Shown here piece by piece: positions 1 to 5,783 of a stretch of DNA of 5,783 bases. A program made the translations under genes and the position numbers. Under the pieces are notes generated by a model. The model made no database searches. It saw nothing but the letters and a program-made list of their open reading frames with translations, and had not been told where the DNA came from. This DNA comes from an uncultured Desulfuromonadales bacterium (GTDB taxonomy: Bacteria > Desulfobacterota > Desulfuromonadia > Desulfuromonadales > Geopsychrobacteraceae), in NCBI GenBank assembly GCA_945788205.1, contig CALZLE010000525.1, positions 1 through 5,783 of the forward strand, given 5' to 3'. Numbering within the stretch: the stretch's first letter is position 1; every line of letters begins with the position of its first letter.

Positions 1-238
1 CATCACCTGCAGCGACCTCCCTCCCGATATCGGCAACGTCAGCAGAGAAAACCTGACAACAGCGCCACAGGTAACAGAAGATGGGGTCGACATGAATCGT
101 GTGATTGCCAACATTGAACGACAAATGATTTTACAGGCACTGACATTGAAAGGTGGGGTTAAGGCCCGCGCAGCCGATCTGCTCGGGATAAATCGAACAA
201 CGCTGGTGGAAAAGATTAAACGGCTGCAGATGGATTAA
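1..238 (+). CDS. sigma-54-dependent response regulator (NtrC family), C-terminal fragment
   Basis: The frame is open from position 2 to the TAA at 236-238 and gives 78 residues; the 5' end is outside the window. The visible protein starts with ITCSDLPPDIG. Segments of this DLP type close the AAA+ sigma-54 interaction module in NtrC-like activators. A linker of about 20 residues follows, then a Fis-type DNA-binding domain: a first helix (NRVIANIERQMILQAL), then GGVKARAADLLGINRTTLVEKIK, where AADLLGI and RTTL are the turn and recognition helix, and a terminal RLQMD. Known family role: such proteins bind upstream enhancers and use ATP to open sigma-54 RNA polymerase promoters. The receiver or other sensory domain is not visible, so the signal and targets cannot be named; it could equally be a regulator without a receiver. 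It is convergent with typA and shares a terminator with it. Confidence 0.9.
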   Translation, partial: ITCSDLPPDIGNVSRENLTTAPQVTEDGVDMNRVIANIERQMILQALTLKGGVKARAADLLGINRTTLVEKIKRLQMD

Positions 239-245
239 TAACAAA

Positions 246-276
246 AAAAGGCCTGTCCGTTCTGGACAGGCCTTTT
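246..276. terminator. bidirectional rho-independent terminator between the regulator and typA
   Basis: A perfect 13-bp stem (AAAAGGCCTGTCC pairing with GGACAGGCCTTTT) encloses a 5-nt loop. On the plus strand it begins 7 nt after the regulator stop and ends in TTTTCTATTC. On the minus strand it follows the typA stop by 23 nt and ends in a run of seven T. The flanking A and T tracts on both sides fit use by both convergent genes, and the minus-strand T run is the stronger. Confidence 0.9.
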
Positions 277-299
277 CTATTCTGTAAAGCTTGATGAAA

Positions 300-2111
300 C
301 TATTTCAGTTTCTTTTCCATTTTTTTCCGCTCGTTGGCGTCAAGGTAGCGCTTACGCAAGCGGATCGATTTTGGCGTGACTTCAACCAGCTCATCAGTAT
401 TGATATATTCCAAAGCCTGCTCCAACGACAGAATGGTCGGCGGGGTCATGCGCATCGCATCATCACTACCGGACGCCCGTACGTTAGTCAGTTTTTTACC
501 CCGACAAGCGTTAACAACCAGATCGTTCTCTTTAGCGTTCTGGCCGATAACCATTCCTTCATAGACATCAACCCCCGAACCGACGAACAGAATGCCGCGG
601 TCCTGTAGGCTGAAAAGCGAGTAATCGATCGTTACTCCAGCGTCCATAGAGATCAAGACACCGTTTTTACGGCCAACAATTGGTCCTTTGTAGGGAGCGT
701 ACTCGTGGAAGGTGTGATTCATCACCCCGGTACCACGGGTTTCGGTCATGAACTCTGTCCGGAAACCGATCAAGCCGCGCGCCGGAACGATGAACTCTAT
801 CCGATTGGTACCATCCATCGGCTGCATCGAAACCATTTCAGCTTTACGGGATCCAAGTTTCTCGATAACTGCACCTTGATACTCTTCCGGTACATCGATC
901 GACAGATACTCCATCGGCTCGCAACGCTGCCCGTCAATCTCGCGGAAAATAACTTCCGGCTTGGAGACCGACATCTCGAAACCTTCGCGACGCATGTTCT
1001 CGATCAGAATTGACAGGTGCAATTCACCACGACCGGAAACCTTGAAGGTATCGGTGTTGTCGGTATCTTCAACCCGCAGAGAAACGTTGGTGCGGATCTC
1101 TTTCATCAAGCGATCACGGATATTCCGCGAAGTGACATATTTACCTTCGCGACCGGCAAACGGAGAATTGCTGACGATAAAGTTCATCGACAGGGTTGGC
1201 TCATCAATCGCCACATAAGGCAGTGCGACTGGCGTCTCGGCGGAAGCCAGAGTCTCACCGATTCCCAACTCTTCAAATCCTGCAATAGTGACAATATCAC
1301 CGGCAAAAGCCTCATCCACCTCAACCTGTTGCAACCCCTGGTAGCCGAGCAGCTTGCTGATCCGAGCATTTTTTACGTCACCATCTTTATTGATCCATGC
1401 CACAGTCTCACCCGACTTGACTTGGCCATTAAAAATCTTTCCAGTCGCGATCCGACCAATAAACTTGTTGTAAGCGATATTGGTAACCAGCAGCTGAAAA
1501 GGAGCATCACCATCGACCTGCGGCGGGTCGACCCGATCGCGGATAATTTCAAACAGAGGCTCCAGGTTGTCTGACTCATCCTCCAGCTCGTGCATGGCGT
1601 AGCCATTTTTGGCGCTGGCGTAAACAATCGGGAAATCAAGCTGATCTTCGTTAGCGTTCAGTTCGCAGAACAGATCAAAAACCATGTCGACAACAGCTTC
1701 TGGTCGGGAGCCGGGCCGGTCGATCTTGTTGATGACAACAATCGGCTTGATTCCTAGATCGAGAGATTTTTTCAGCACGAAACGGGTCTGCGGCATCGGA
1801 CCATCGAAAGCATCGACCAGCAACAATACCGAATCGACCATTTTCAGGATCCGCTCAACCTCGCCACCGAAATCCGCGTGGCCAGGGGTATCGACGATAT
1901 TGATTTTCAGGTCGCCGTGATGAACAGAAAGGTTCTTCGAGAGGATCGTTATCCCCCGCTCCTTCTCCAGATCGTTACTGTCCATCACCCGTTCGGTAAT
2001 AGCCTGGTTCTCTCGAAACACCCCGGACTGAATCAGCATGGCATCAACCAGTGTGGTCTTACCGTGGTCAACGTGGGCGATAATGGCGATATTGCGAATC
2101 TTTTCCGACAT
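300..2111 (-). CDS. typA: ribosome-associated translational GTPase TypA/BipA
   Basis: The protein has 603 residues, close to the roughly 607 of E. coli BipA, so it is full length. All GTPase motifs are present: P-loop AHVDHGKT (12-19), switch I ERGIT (51-55), DTPGH (74-78) with the catalytic-type histidine 78, NKID (128-131) and SAK (166-168). An EF-G-like beta-barrel domain follows from about 205, then alpha/beta domains. The BipA-specific C-terminal region includes GLQ/SLQDRG-type, VYEGMVIG and KLTNVRASGSDDA motifs, and the protein ends in a lysine/arginine-rich tail. Known role: it binds 70S ribosomes or assembling 50S subunits in the cytoplasm and is needed under cold or other stress. The start is supported by AAAGG 8 nt upstream (complement of 2120-2124) and by the N-terminus aligning with the family just before the P-loop. 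It appears monocistronic, with its own promoter and terminator. No damaged motif was seen. Confidence 0.98.
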   Translation of the reverse strand: MSEKIRNIAIIAHVDHGKTTLVDAMLIQSGVFRENQAITERVMDSNDLEKERGITILSKNLSVHHGDLKINIVDTPGHADFGGEVERILKMVDSVLLLVDAFDGPMPQTRFVLKKSLDLGIKPIVVINKIDRPGSRPEAVVDMVFDLFCELNANEDQLDFPIVYASAKNGYAMHELEDESDNLEPLFEIIRDRVDPPQVDGDAPFQLLVTNIAYNKFIGRIATGKIFNGQVKSGETVAWINKDGDVKNARISKLLGYQGLQQVEVDEAFAGDIVTIAGFEELGIGETLASAETPVALPYVAIDEPTLSMNFIVSNSPFAGREGKYVTSRNIRDRLMKEIRTNVSLRVEDTDNTDTFKVSGRGELHLSILIENMRREGFEMSVSKPEVIFREIDGQRCEPMEYLSIDVPEEYQGAVIEKLGSRKAEMVSMQPMDGTNRIEFIVPARGLIGFRTEFMTETRGTGVMNHTFHEYAPYKGPIVGRKNGVLISMDAGVTIDYSLFSLQDRGILFVGSGVDVYEGMVIGQNAKENDLVVNACRGKKLTNVRASGSDDAMRMTPPTILSLEQALEYINTDELVEVTPKSIRLRKRYLDANERKKMEKKLK

Positions 2112-2155
2112 CAGTTAAACCTTTTAAATAGCGTTATTTTTTAAAAAGACGGGGG

Positions 2156-2184
2156 ATTATGCCAGAAAGGCGCAGGCGTGCCAA
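2156..2184 (-). promoter_or_regulatory. sigma-70-type promoter of typA
   Basis: Read on the minus strand, TTGGCA (2184-2179; 5/6 to TTGACA) is followed by a 17-nt spacer and CATAAT (2161-2156; 5/6 to TATAAT). A TG lies one base before the -10, as in extended -10 promoters. An A/T-rich block at about 2193-2213 lies upstream of the -35 and could act as an UP element. The predicted start, near 2149, gives a leader of about 38 nt with the AAAGG ribosome site. Nothing else in the typA upstream gap fits as well. Confidence 0.7.
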
Positions 2185-2221
2185 GGGAATACCTTAAAAA
2201 AACGATTTTTTATCCGCACAG

Positions 2222-2255
2222 AAAAAGCTCCCCCACCCGAAAAGGGTGAGGGAGC
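2222..2255 (-). terminator. rho-independent terminator of the Pit-family gene
   Basis: The hairpin lies about 20 nt after the stop of the phosphate permease gene. Bases 2227-2238 pair with 2244-2255: six pairs, one C/A mismatch, then five pairs, closing a 5-nt loop. On the minus strand a run of five T follows directly (2226-2222). It separates the permease transcript from the typA promoter just downstream. Confidence 0.85.
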
Positions 2256-2276
2256 CGTTGTTTCGTCACGCTGAGA

Positions 2277-4535
2277 CTACCGTCTATCTTTTCTCCTATC
2301 GACTCCGCCGAAGGATTGCTCGAAAATCTCAAGCAGTTCGATGCTCTGTTTTGACAGCATCTTGGCGTTACCAATGATCCCGTAATAAAGGATACTCAGT
2401 CGGGTTTTCGACGAGTTGTCTTTGATCCGCGAGACCTGGCTATCGTTTAACTCATCCGCCAACGTGACCAGCTGCTGGTTCTTCTCAACCAGCTCCTCCA
2501 GATTGGCAGTTTTACGTTGGCTGAAAGTCTCCTCGACCGCCAGCAGGATCTCATCCTGCAACTGCCTGATCCGTTCGAGTTCCTCGACCTGAACCGGCAG
2601 CAGCCCTTCATGGTGGTTCCCCACATGGGTGTAGGCTCGCAGCACAATATCGCGATAGCCATCGGAGAGTTTCTGCAGCCGACGAATAGCCTGCGGATAC
2701 ATATTTGAAAGCACAAGCCCTTTTTGATCGAGCAACCGCATCGACTTAAAAACGTTGGCACTGATGATATTAGTCCACTGCTGCATTTTACTGACCTTGC
2801 GCCGCTCACCACCGATGCGATCAAAGTTCTGAATAAACAGCGATCCAAGGACAGTATCGAGAGATTCACGGATCTCTTTGAGCATAAAACTCATATGCTC
2901 GAAAGTGGTCTCGACGCTGCTGTACGGATCTTCGATCGACTTAAGGTTGAAGATCTCCTCTTTTTCAGCATCGGCGGCCATGAGTTTATGTTTGCGATGG
3001 GCGTTCCAGATCAGCGCCCCGGCAAACGCAATCAGCAGGAGAACACCGACTGCTTGCAGGTAGAAGATAACAGTGGCAAAAATTGCGGCCGAGGTAAAAG
3101 CGATAATCGCAGTCATGAACCAGCCGCCGACAACAGTCAGCACCCCAGTCACCCGGTAGACAGCACTCTCACGTCCCCAGGCACGATCGGCAAAAGAACT
3201 GCCCATGGCGACCATAAAAGTCACGTAGGTGGTTGAGAGCGGAAGCTTGTTGGAGGTCGCATAAGAGACCACACCACTGGCCACCATCAGGTTGACCGAA
3301 GCGCGCAATAAATCAAACGAGGGCCGTCCACCGGCAACCTCTACTACCGGCGCATTCTGAGGGTCGAGACGATTATTGACCCAACTGCGTACGCCACTGG
3401 GAACAACCGCTCGGACAGTATCAAAAATATGCAGAACCAGTCGCACGATCGCGCGAGAGAGAGCCGTCGACTCGAAGCGCTCGTTCCCCTCTTCCTGCTG
3501 ACTGAGTTGCAGCGAGGTTTCAGTCACGGAACGCGCCTTTTTGGACAGCAGCAGAGTGACGACCATTAAAGCTCCCGCACCGAGCAGGATCAGGGTCTCT
3601 GATTGCACCTTCTTACTCAAAATCCCCATGGTCACGTTTAGTGGGTCGGGCGAGGCCATAGCTGCTATGTAAGAGTGGAATCCAGCCAGTGGAACACCAA
3701 TAAAGTTGACCAGATCGTTAGCTGCAAAGGCCATGGCTAAAGCAAAGGTCCCGATCAACACAATCGGCTTAAGGATGTTGAACTTCATCATCTGCAGGAT
3801 CTGCAGGATAATTGCGGAAACTACAAAAATAATCACCAGCAGCAACAACCAGTTCGTCTTGATCCAGGCCACATCCTGCTTACTCATAAAAGAGGCGCCC
3901 TTGGCTCCTTTTACCAGGATAAAGTAGGTAATCGTCGAAAGTGCCATGCCACCCCAGAGAGAGCCATAGCGTTTAATCCGCTGCTGGTAGTCAAAGGTGA
4001 AAAGCAGGCGGGTGAGAAACTGAACCAGCGCACCAAAAATAAAAGAGATCGCCACCGAGAGCAGAATCCCCATAATGATCGTTATTGCTTTGGCGGTGTT
4101 GATGTAGTTGATAATGGTTGCCAACCCGTCGCCCGCCTCAACAATCTTGAGGACTGAAACGGCCACGGCAGCACCGAGCAGTTCAAAAACAATCGAGACA
4201 GTGGTCGATGTCGGCAGACCGTAGGTGTTGAAAAGATCGAGCAGTATGATATCTGCGATCATGACCGCCAGAAAAATTGTCAGTATTTCCGGCATGGTAA
4301 AAAACTGTGGGTGGAAAATTCCCTTTCTTGCGACCTCCATCATTCCACTGGAGAAGGTCACGCCTGCCAGAATACCAAGACTGGCAATAGCCATGATAGT
4401 TGCCCGCGGTGCCACCCGCGAACCAATGGAGGAGTTGAGAAAGTTGACCGCGTCGTTACTGACCCCAACGATAATATCCATTAGCGCAATCACGCCAAGG
4501 AGACAGACAGCAACAAGAAAAAACTCTGTACTCAT
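2277..4535 (-). CDS. PHO4/Pit-family inorganic phosphate permease with C-terminal PhoU-like domain
   Basis: This is a 752-residue inner-membrane protein, clearly longer than the roughly 500 of E. coli PitA. Both PHO4 signatures are present as an internal repeat: GVSNDAVNFLNSSIGSRVA (24-42) and AFAANDLVNFIGVPLAGF (269-286). Each is followed by an LPxSTT motif (LPTSTTVS at about 107, LPLSTTYV at about 431). I count roughly 12-13 hydrophobic segments between residues 3 and 510, with a hydrophilic loop at about 333-405. Residues from about 511 to the end are soluble, highly charged and helical, as in transporters carrying PhoU-like or DUF47-like tails; that assignment is inferred from pattern, and I see no clear metal-binding PhoU motif. 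Known role: low-affinity import of phosphate, or metal-phosphate, by ion symport. The ATG has AAAAGGA 12 nt upstream, slightly far, but the first membrane helix starts right after it. The upstream same-strand gene is a second phosphate transporter. Confidence 0.95.
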   Translation of the reverse strand: MSTEFFLVAVCLLGVIALMDIIVGVSNDAVNFLNSSIGSRVAPRATIMAIASLGILAGVTFSSGMMEVARKGIFHPQFFTMPEILTIFLAVMIADIILLDLFNTYGLPTSTTVSIVFELLGAAVAVSVLKIVEAGDGLATIINYINTAKAITIIMGILLSVAISFIFGALVQFLTRLLFTFDYQQRIKRYGSLWGGMALSTITYFILVKGAKGASFMSKQDVAWIKTNWLLLLVIIFVVSAIILQILQMMKFNILKPIVLIGTFALAMAFAANDLVNFIGVPLAGFHSYIAAMASPDPLNVTMGILSKKVQSETLILLGAGALMVVTLLLSKKARSVTETSLQLSQQEEGNERFESTALSRAIVRLVLHIFDTVRAVVPSGVRSWVNNRLDPQNAPVVEVAGGRPSFDLLRASVNLMVASGVVSYATSNKLPLSTTYVTFMVAMGSSFADRAWGRESAVYRVTGVLTVVGGWFMTAIIAFTSAAIFATVIFYLQAVGVLLLIAFAGALIWNAHRKHKLMAADAEKEEIFNLKSIEDPYSSVETTFEHMSFMLKEIRESLDTVLGSLFIQNFDRIGGERRKVSKMQQWTNIISANVFKSMRLLDQKGLVLSNMYPQAIRRLQKLSDGYRDIVLRAYTHVGNHHEGLLPVQVEELERIRQLQDEILLAVEETFSQRKTANLEELVEKNQQLVTLADELNDSQVSRIKDNSSKTRLSILYYGIIGNAKMLSKQSIELLEIFEQSFGGVDRRKDRR

Positions 4536-4565
4536 AGGGTTTGACTATCCTTTTGACACAAATGC

Positions 4566-4581
4566 AGCAACGATGCTGCCC
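4566..4581 (-). promoter_or_regulatory. candidate sigma-54 (-24/-12) promoter for the Pit-family gene
   Basis: On the minus strand GGGCAG (4581-4576) is followed by five bases and TTGCT (4570-4566). Against the consensus TGGCAC-N5-TTGCW, the -24 element matches 4/6 including the key GG, the -12 element is perfect with the key GC, and the spacing is exact. The expected start is near 4555, leaving about 20 nt of leader that still contains the AAAAGGA site. It sits just downstream of the hairpin at 4590-4625, where a new promoter would be needed. A chance match is possible, and no activator site was identified. Confidence 0.4.
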
Positions 4582-4589
4582 TGCCCACA

Positions 4590-4625
4590 AAAAACCGGAC
4601 AAACACAATTGTTTGTCCGGTTTTT
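4590..4625. terminator. strong bidirectional hairpin terminator between the two phosphate transporter genes
   Basis: A perfect 15-bp stem (AAAAACCGGACAAAC with its complement) closes a 6-nt loop, ACAATT. On the minus strand it ends in TTTTTTGTGG, a good U tract. It lies about 125 nt after the stop of the upstream Na+/phosphate cotransporter and 54 nt before the Pit-family start. It should therefore end the upstream transcript, or act as an attenuator if the Pit-family gene is transcribed from the promoter near 4690. Confidence 0.88.
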
Positions 4626-4647
4626 ATTCAAATCGAAAAAGCTTCAT
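4624..4647 (-). CDS. possible 7-codon leader peptide MKLFRFE
   Basis: On the minus strand an ATG at 4647-4645 opens a 7-codon frame that ends at TAA (4626-4624), which overlaps the base of the terminator stem. A GGAG (4656-4653) lies 5 nt upstream, an ideal ribosome-site spacing. It would be transcribed from the TATAAT element near 4690. The arrangement of short frame, stop and hairpin resembles an attenuator leader. Frames this short arise easily by chance, and no run of diagnostic codons is seen, so this is only a candidate. Confidence 0.18.
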   Translation of the reverse strand: MKLFRFE

Positions 4648-4661
4648 GCAGGCTCCACTGA

Positions 4662-4718
4662 CTAACACAATTCTAAAGCGCGGCTTACATTATAAGCGGA
4701 TTGTTAGGATTGTGTTAG
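4662..4718. repeat. 57-bp interrupted palindrome of CTAACACAAT-type arms
   Basis: The arm at 4662-4676 is complementary to 4704-4718 at 14 of 15 positions; the single exception is T4672 opposite G4708. A smaller 5-bp inverted repeat (4683-4687 with 4693-4697) sits at the centre. Each arm, read outside-in, is a direct repeat with an 11-bp period: CTAACAC-AATC-CTAACAA on minus and CTAACAC-AATT-CTAAAGC on plus. The minus-strand box keeps the CTnnCA core of Pho boxes in both half-sites (10/18 to the E. coli consensus). It may be an operator pair for a dimeric regulator; hairpin formation in nptA-type read-through RNA is the alternative. Confidence 0.6.
4689..4718 (-). promoter_or_regulatory. candidate sigma-70 promoter overlapping a Pho-box-like site
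   Basis: A perfect TATAAT (minus strand, 4694-4689) is preceded at 18 nt by CTAACA (4718-4713), a 4/6 match to TTGACA that is also the first half-site of the 11-bp direct repeat. Weak -35 elements replaced by activator repeats are typical of PhoB-dependent promoters, though here the -10 is about 4 bp closer to the 18-bp box than at E. coli phoA. Transcription would begin near 4682 and run into the hairpin at 4590-4625 before reaching the Pit-family gene. Confidence 0.4.
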
Positions 4719-4750
4719 GGCCAGATTAAAACATGCATTTTTTCGTCACT

Positions 4751-5783
4751 TCAAACTTTCAGCGCGGGATCATCAAAAATCGCCTCATGCAAGTTGACTG
4801 TGTGGTTCTTAATCCGGCGCAAGGCAACAGCCATGTCGCTGAAAGTCAAAGCAGGCAAAGCCGCACAAGAACCTTCTTTCATCCGACCAAGATGGGATTT
4901 CCGGATTTTATCTGCCAGATCGTTAATCCTGTTCGCCTCATCGTAAATCTGACGGGTCGTGCTGTTATCATCATCGTTGAAAGCTTTACAGACATGAGTG
5001 AAAAAGGCGAACACCTCATGGTGAAACTTATGCAAATCCTCCCAAGCATCTTGACTGAAATTGAGTTCGTGTTTGTCGAGCCGCTTCATATAAGAGCAGA
5101 GAGCAGCTGAATAGTCAGCAATCGACTCCAGCTCGTCAGCTGCCCGTACATATCCATAAGCCCGATCTGACTGCTCATTGGTGGCATTGCCGGCCTGCAT
5201 TAAAGTCACGATAAAGGTTGTAATCTCATGCTGCATCACATCTGTTTCGTCTTCAAGAGCGGTTACTTTTTTATAAAACTTATCTCGCTTTTTTAAATCA
5301 CGCTGTAAAAAGCTCCCGGAATGTTTCAGGGTCTTACGGACCCGTCCCTGCATTCGCTTAAGCTCTTCGTAAACCATCGAAATACCCATCGCGACAGGCA
5401 TGGAGCCGGGGGCACCGACGTATTTAAAGCCTCTCTTTTGTGCATCCTCCCGCTCTGGCACAAGCCTCGTGACCAATCGCGCCAAGTGGTTAAGGAATGG
5501 CAACATCACCAGGGTCGCTGTCACATTGAAAAAAGTGTGTGCCATAGCAATGTGTGCTGCAACATAAGGACGGTTTCCATCTGCATCAACGAAACCTGCC
5601 GCGCCCGGAACAAAGGCCTCTATCATTCCGACATAAAGTGAAAAAACCGAAACGATGATCACAACTCCGAGCACATTAAAAATACTGTGCGCCATCGCCG
5701 CTCGCCGCGCGGGAACAGTCCCCCCGATTGCTGCGAATTGAGCCGTGATAGTGGTACCGATATTCTCACCCATGACCAGTGCG
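4751..5783 (-). CDS. Na+/phosphate cotransporter (NptA/YjbB type) with PhoU-like tail, 5' end outside window
   Basis: 343 codons are visible, ending at TGA (4753-4751). The frame stays open to the window edge (ALV before MGENIG), so the methionine at 5773 is internal and the true start lies upstream. The visible part begins with GENIGTTITAQFAAIGG, the second copy of the Na_Pi_cotrans signature. Two or three hydrophobic helices follow (about 31-54 and 73-100 counted from that methionine). The cytoplasmic part from about 130 is helical, with EDETDVMQHEIT and ADELESIADYSAAL, matching the ExxxD-type metal-binding helices of PhoU. A final helix, RRIKNHTVNLHEAI, completes the PhoU-like three-helix unit. 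Known role: sodium-driven phosphate transport across the inner membrane; the YjbB relative exports phosphate. Direction cannot be told here. It lies upstream of the Pit-family gene on the same strand, separated by a terminator. Confidence 0.93.
   Translation of the reverse strand, partial: ALVMGENIGTTITAQFAAIGGTVPARRAAMAHSIFNVLGVVIIVSVFSLYVGMIEAFVPGAAGFVDADGNRPYVAAHIAMAHTFFNVTATLVMLPFLNHLARLVTRLVPEREDAQKRGFKYVGAPGSMPVAMGISMVYEELKRMQGRVRKTLKHSGSFLQRDLKKRDKFYKKVTALEDETDVMQHEITTFIVTLMQAGNATNEQSDRAYGYVRAADELESIADYSAALCSYMKRLDKHELNFSQDAWEDLHKFHHEVFAFFTHVCKAFNDDDNSTTRQIYDEANRINDLADKIRKSHLGRMKEGSCAALPALTFSDMAVALRRIKNHTVNLHEAIFDDPALKV

Noticed and set aside
1017..1574. 185-residue plus-strand open frame
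   Set aside because: It lies wholly antisense to typA, whose motifs are complete; the product has no recognisable features and no ribosome site or promoter of its own was evident.
2168..2185. Sigma-54-like TTGGCACGCCTGCGCC upstream of typA
   Set aside because: The -24 half is perfect, but the -12 GC is displaced by one base and TTGC is absent; the overlapping TTGGCA-17-CATAAT sigma-70 promoter explains the sequence better.
2724..3236. 170-residue plus-strand open frame
   Set aside because: It is antisense to the C-terminal half of the Pit-family gene, with low-complexity, unfamiliar composition; most likely a shadow of that gene.
4733..5110. 125-residue plus-strand open frame starting next to the intergenic palindrome
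   Set aside because: It was considered because a weak plus-strand promoter (box at 4662 followed by TACATT) points at it, but it is antisense to the PhoU-like tail of the cotransporter and shows no ribosome site or recognisable domain.
5771..5773. ATG as the start of the Na+/phosphate cotransporter
   Set aside because: The frame continues upstream to the window edge, and this methionine falls immediately before the conserved GENIGTT signature in the middle of the family's membrane domain, so it is internal.

Overview
The window looks like ordinary chromosome from a Gram-negative bacterium that uses sigma-54. The best guess is Desulfuromonadales/Geobacter-type Desulfobacterota (former Deltaproteobacteria). 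This rests on general resemblance: an NtrC-family regulator tail, a BipA of about 600 residues, and two phosphate transporters that each carry a long helical cytoplasmic tail. The genus cannot be fixed from the sequence alone. I see no mobile element, CRISPR array, tRNA or rRNA.

Layout. Positions 1-238 (+) hold the last 78 codons of a sigma-54-dependent response regulator ending in a Fis-type helix-turn-helix. It converges on typA/bipA (300-2111, -), and a strong bidirectional hairpin terminator lies between them (246-276). The gap 2112-2276 contains a good sigma-70 promoter for typA and the terminator of the next gene. Positions 2277-4535 (-) encode a 752-residue PHO4/Pit-family phosphate permease with a C-terminal helical, PhoU-like domain. 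Positions 4751-5783 (-) encode the C-terminal part of a Na+/phosphate cotransporter (NptA/YjbB type), also ending in a PhoU-like domain; its 5' end lies outside the window.

The two phosphate transporters are same-strand neighbours, but the 215-bp gap between them (4536-4750) is unusually structured. Read in the minus direction it holds, in order: a near-palindrome built of 11-bp-phased CTAACA repeats (Pho-box-like) with TATAAT at its centre; a possible 7-codon leader peptide with a Shine-Dalgarno sequence; a 15-bp-stem terminator hairpin; a candidate sigma-54 -24/-12 promoter; and the Pit-family start. This suggests that the two phosphate importers are regulated separately, possibly by phosphate and/or sigma-54, or that the second gene has an attenuated leader. 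The small regulatory elements are inferences from short motifs. The protein calls are firm.
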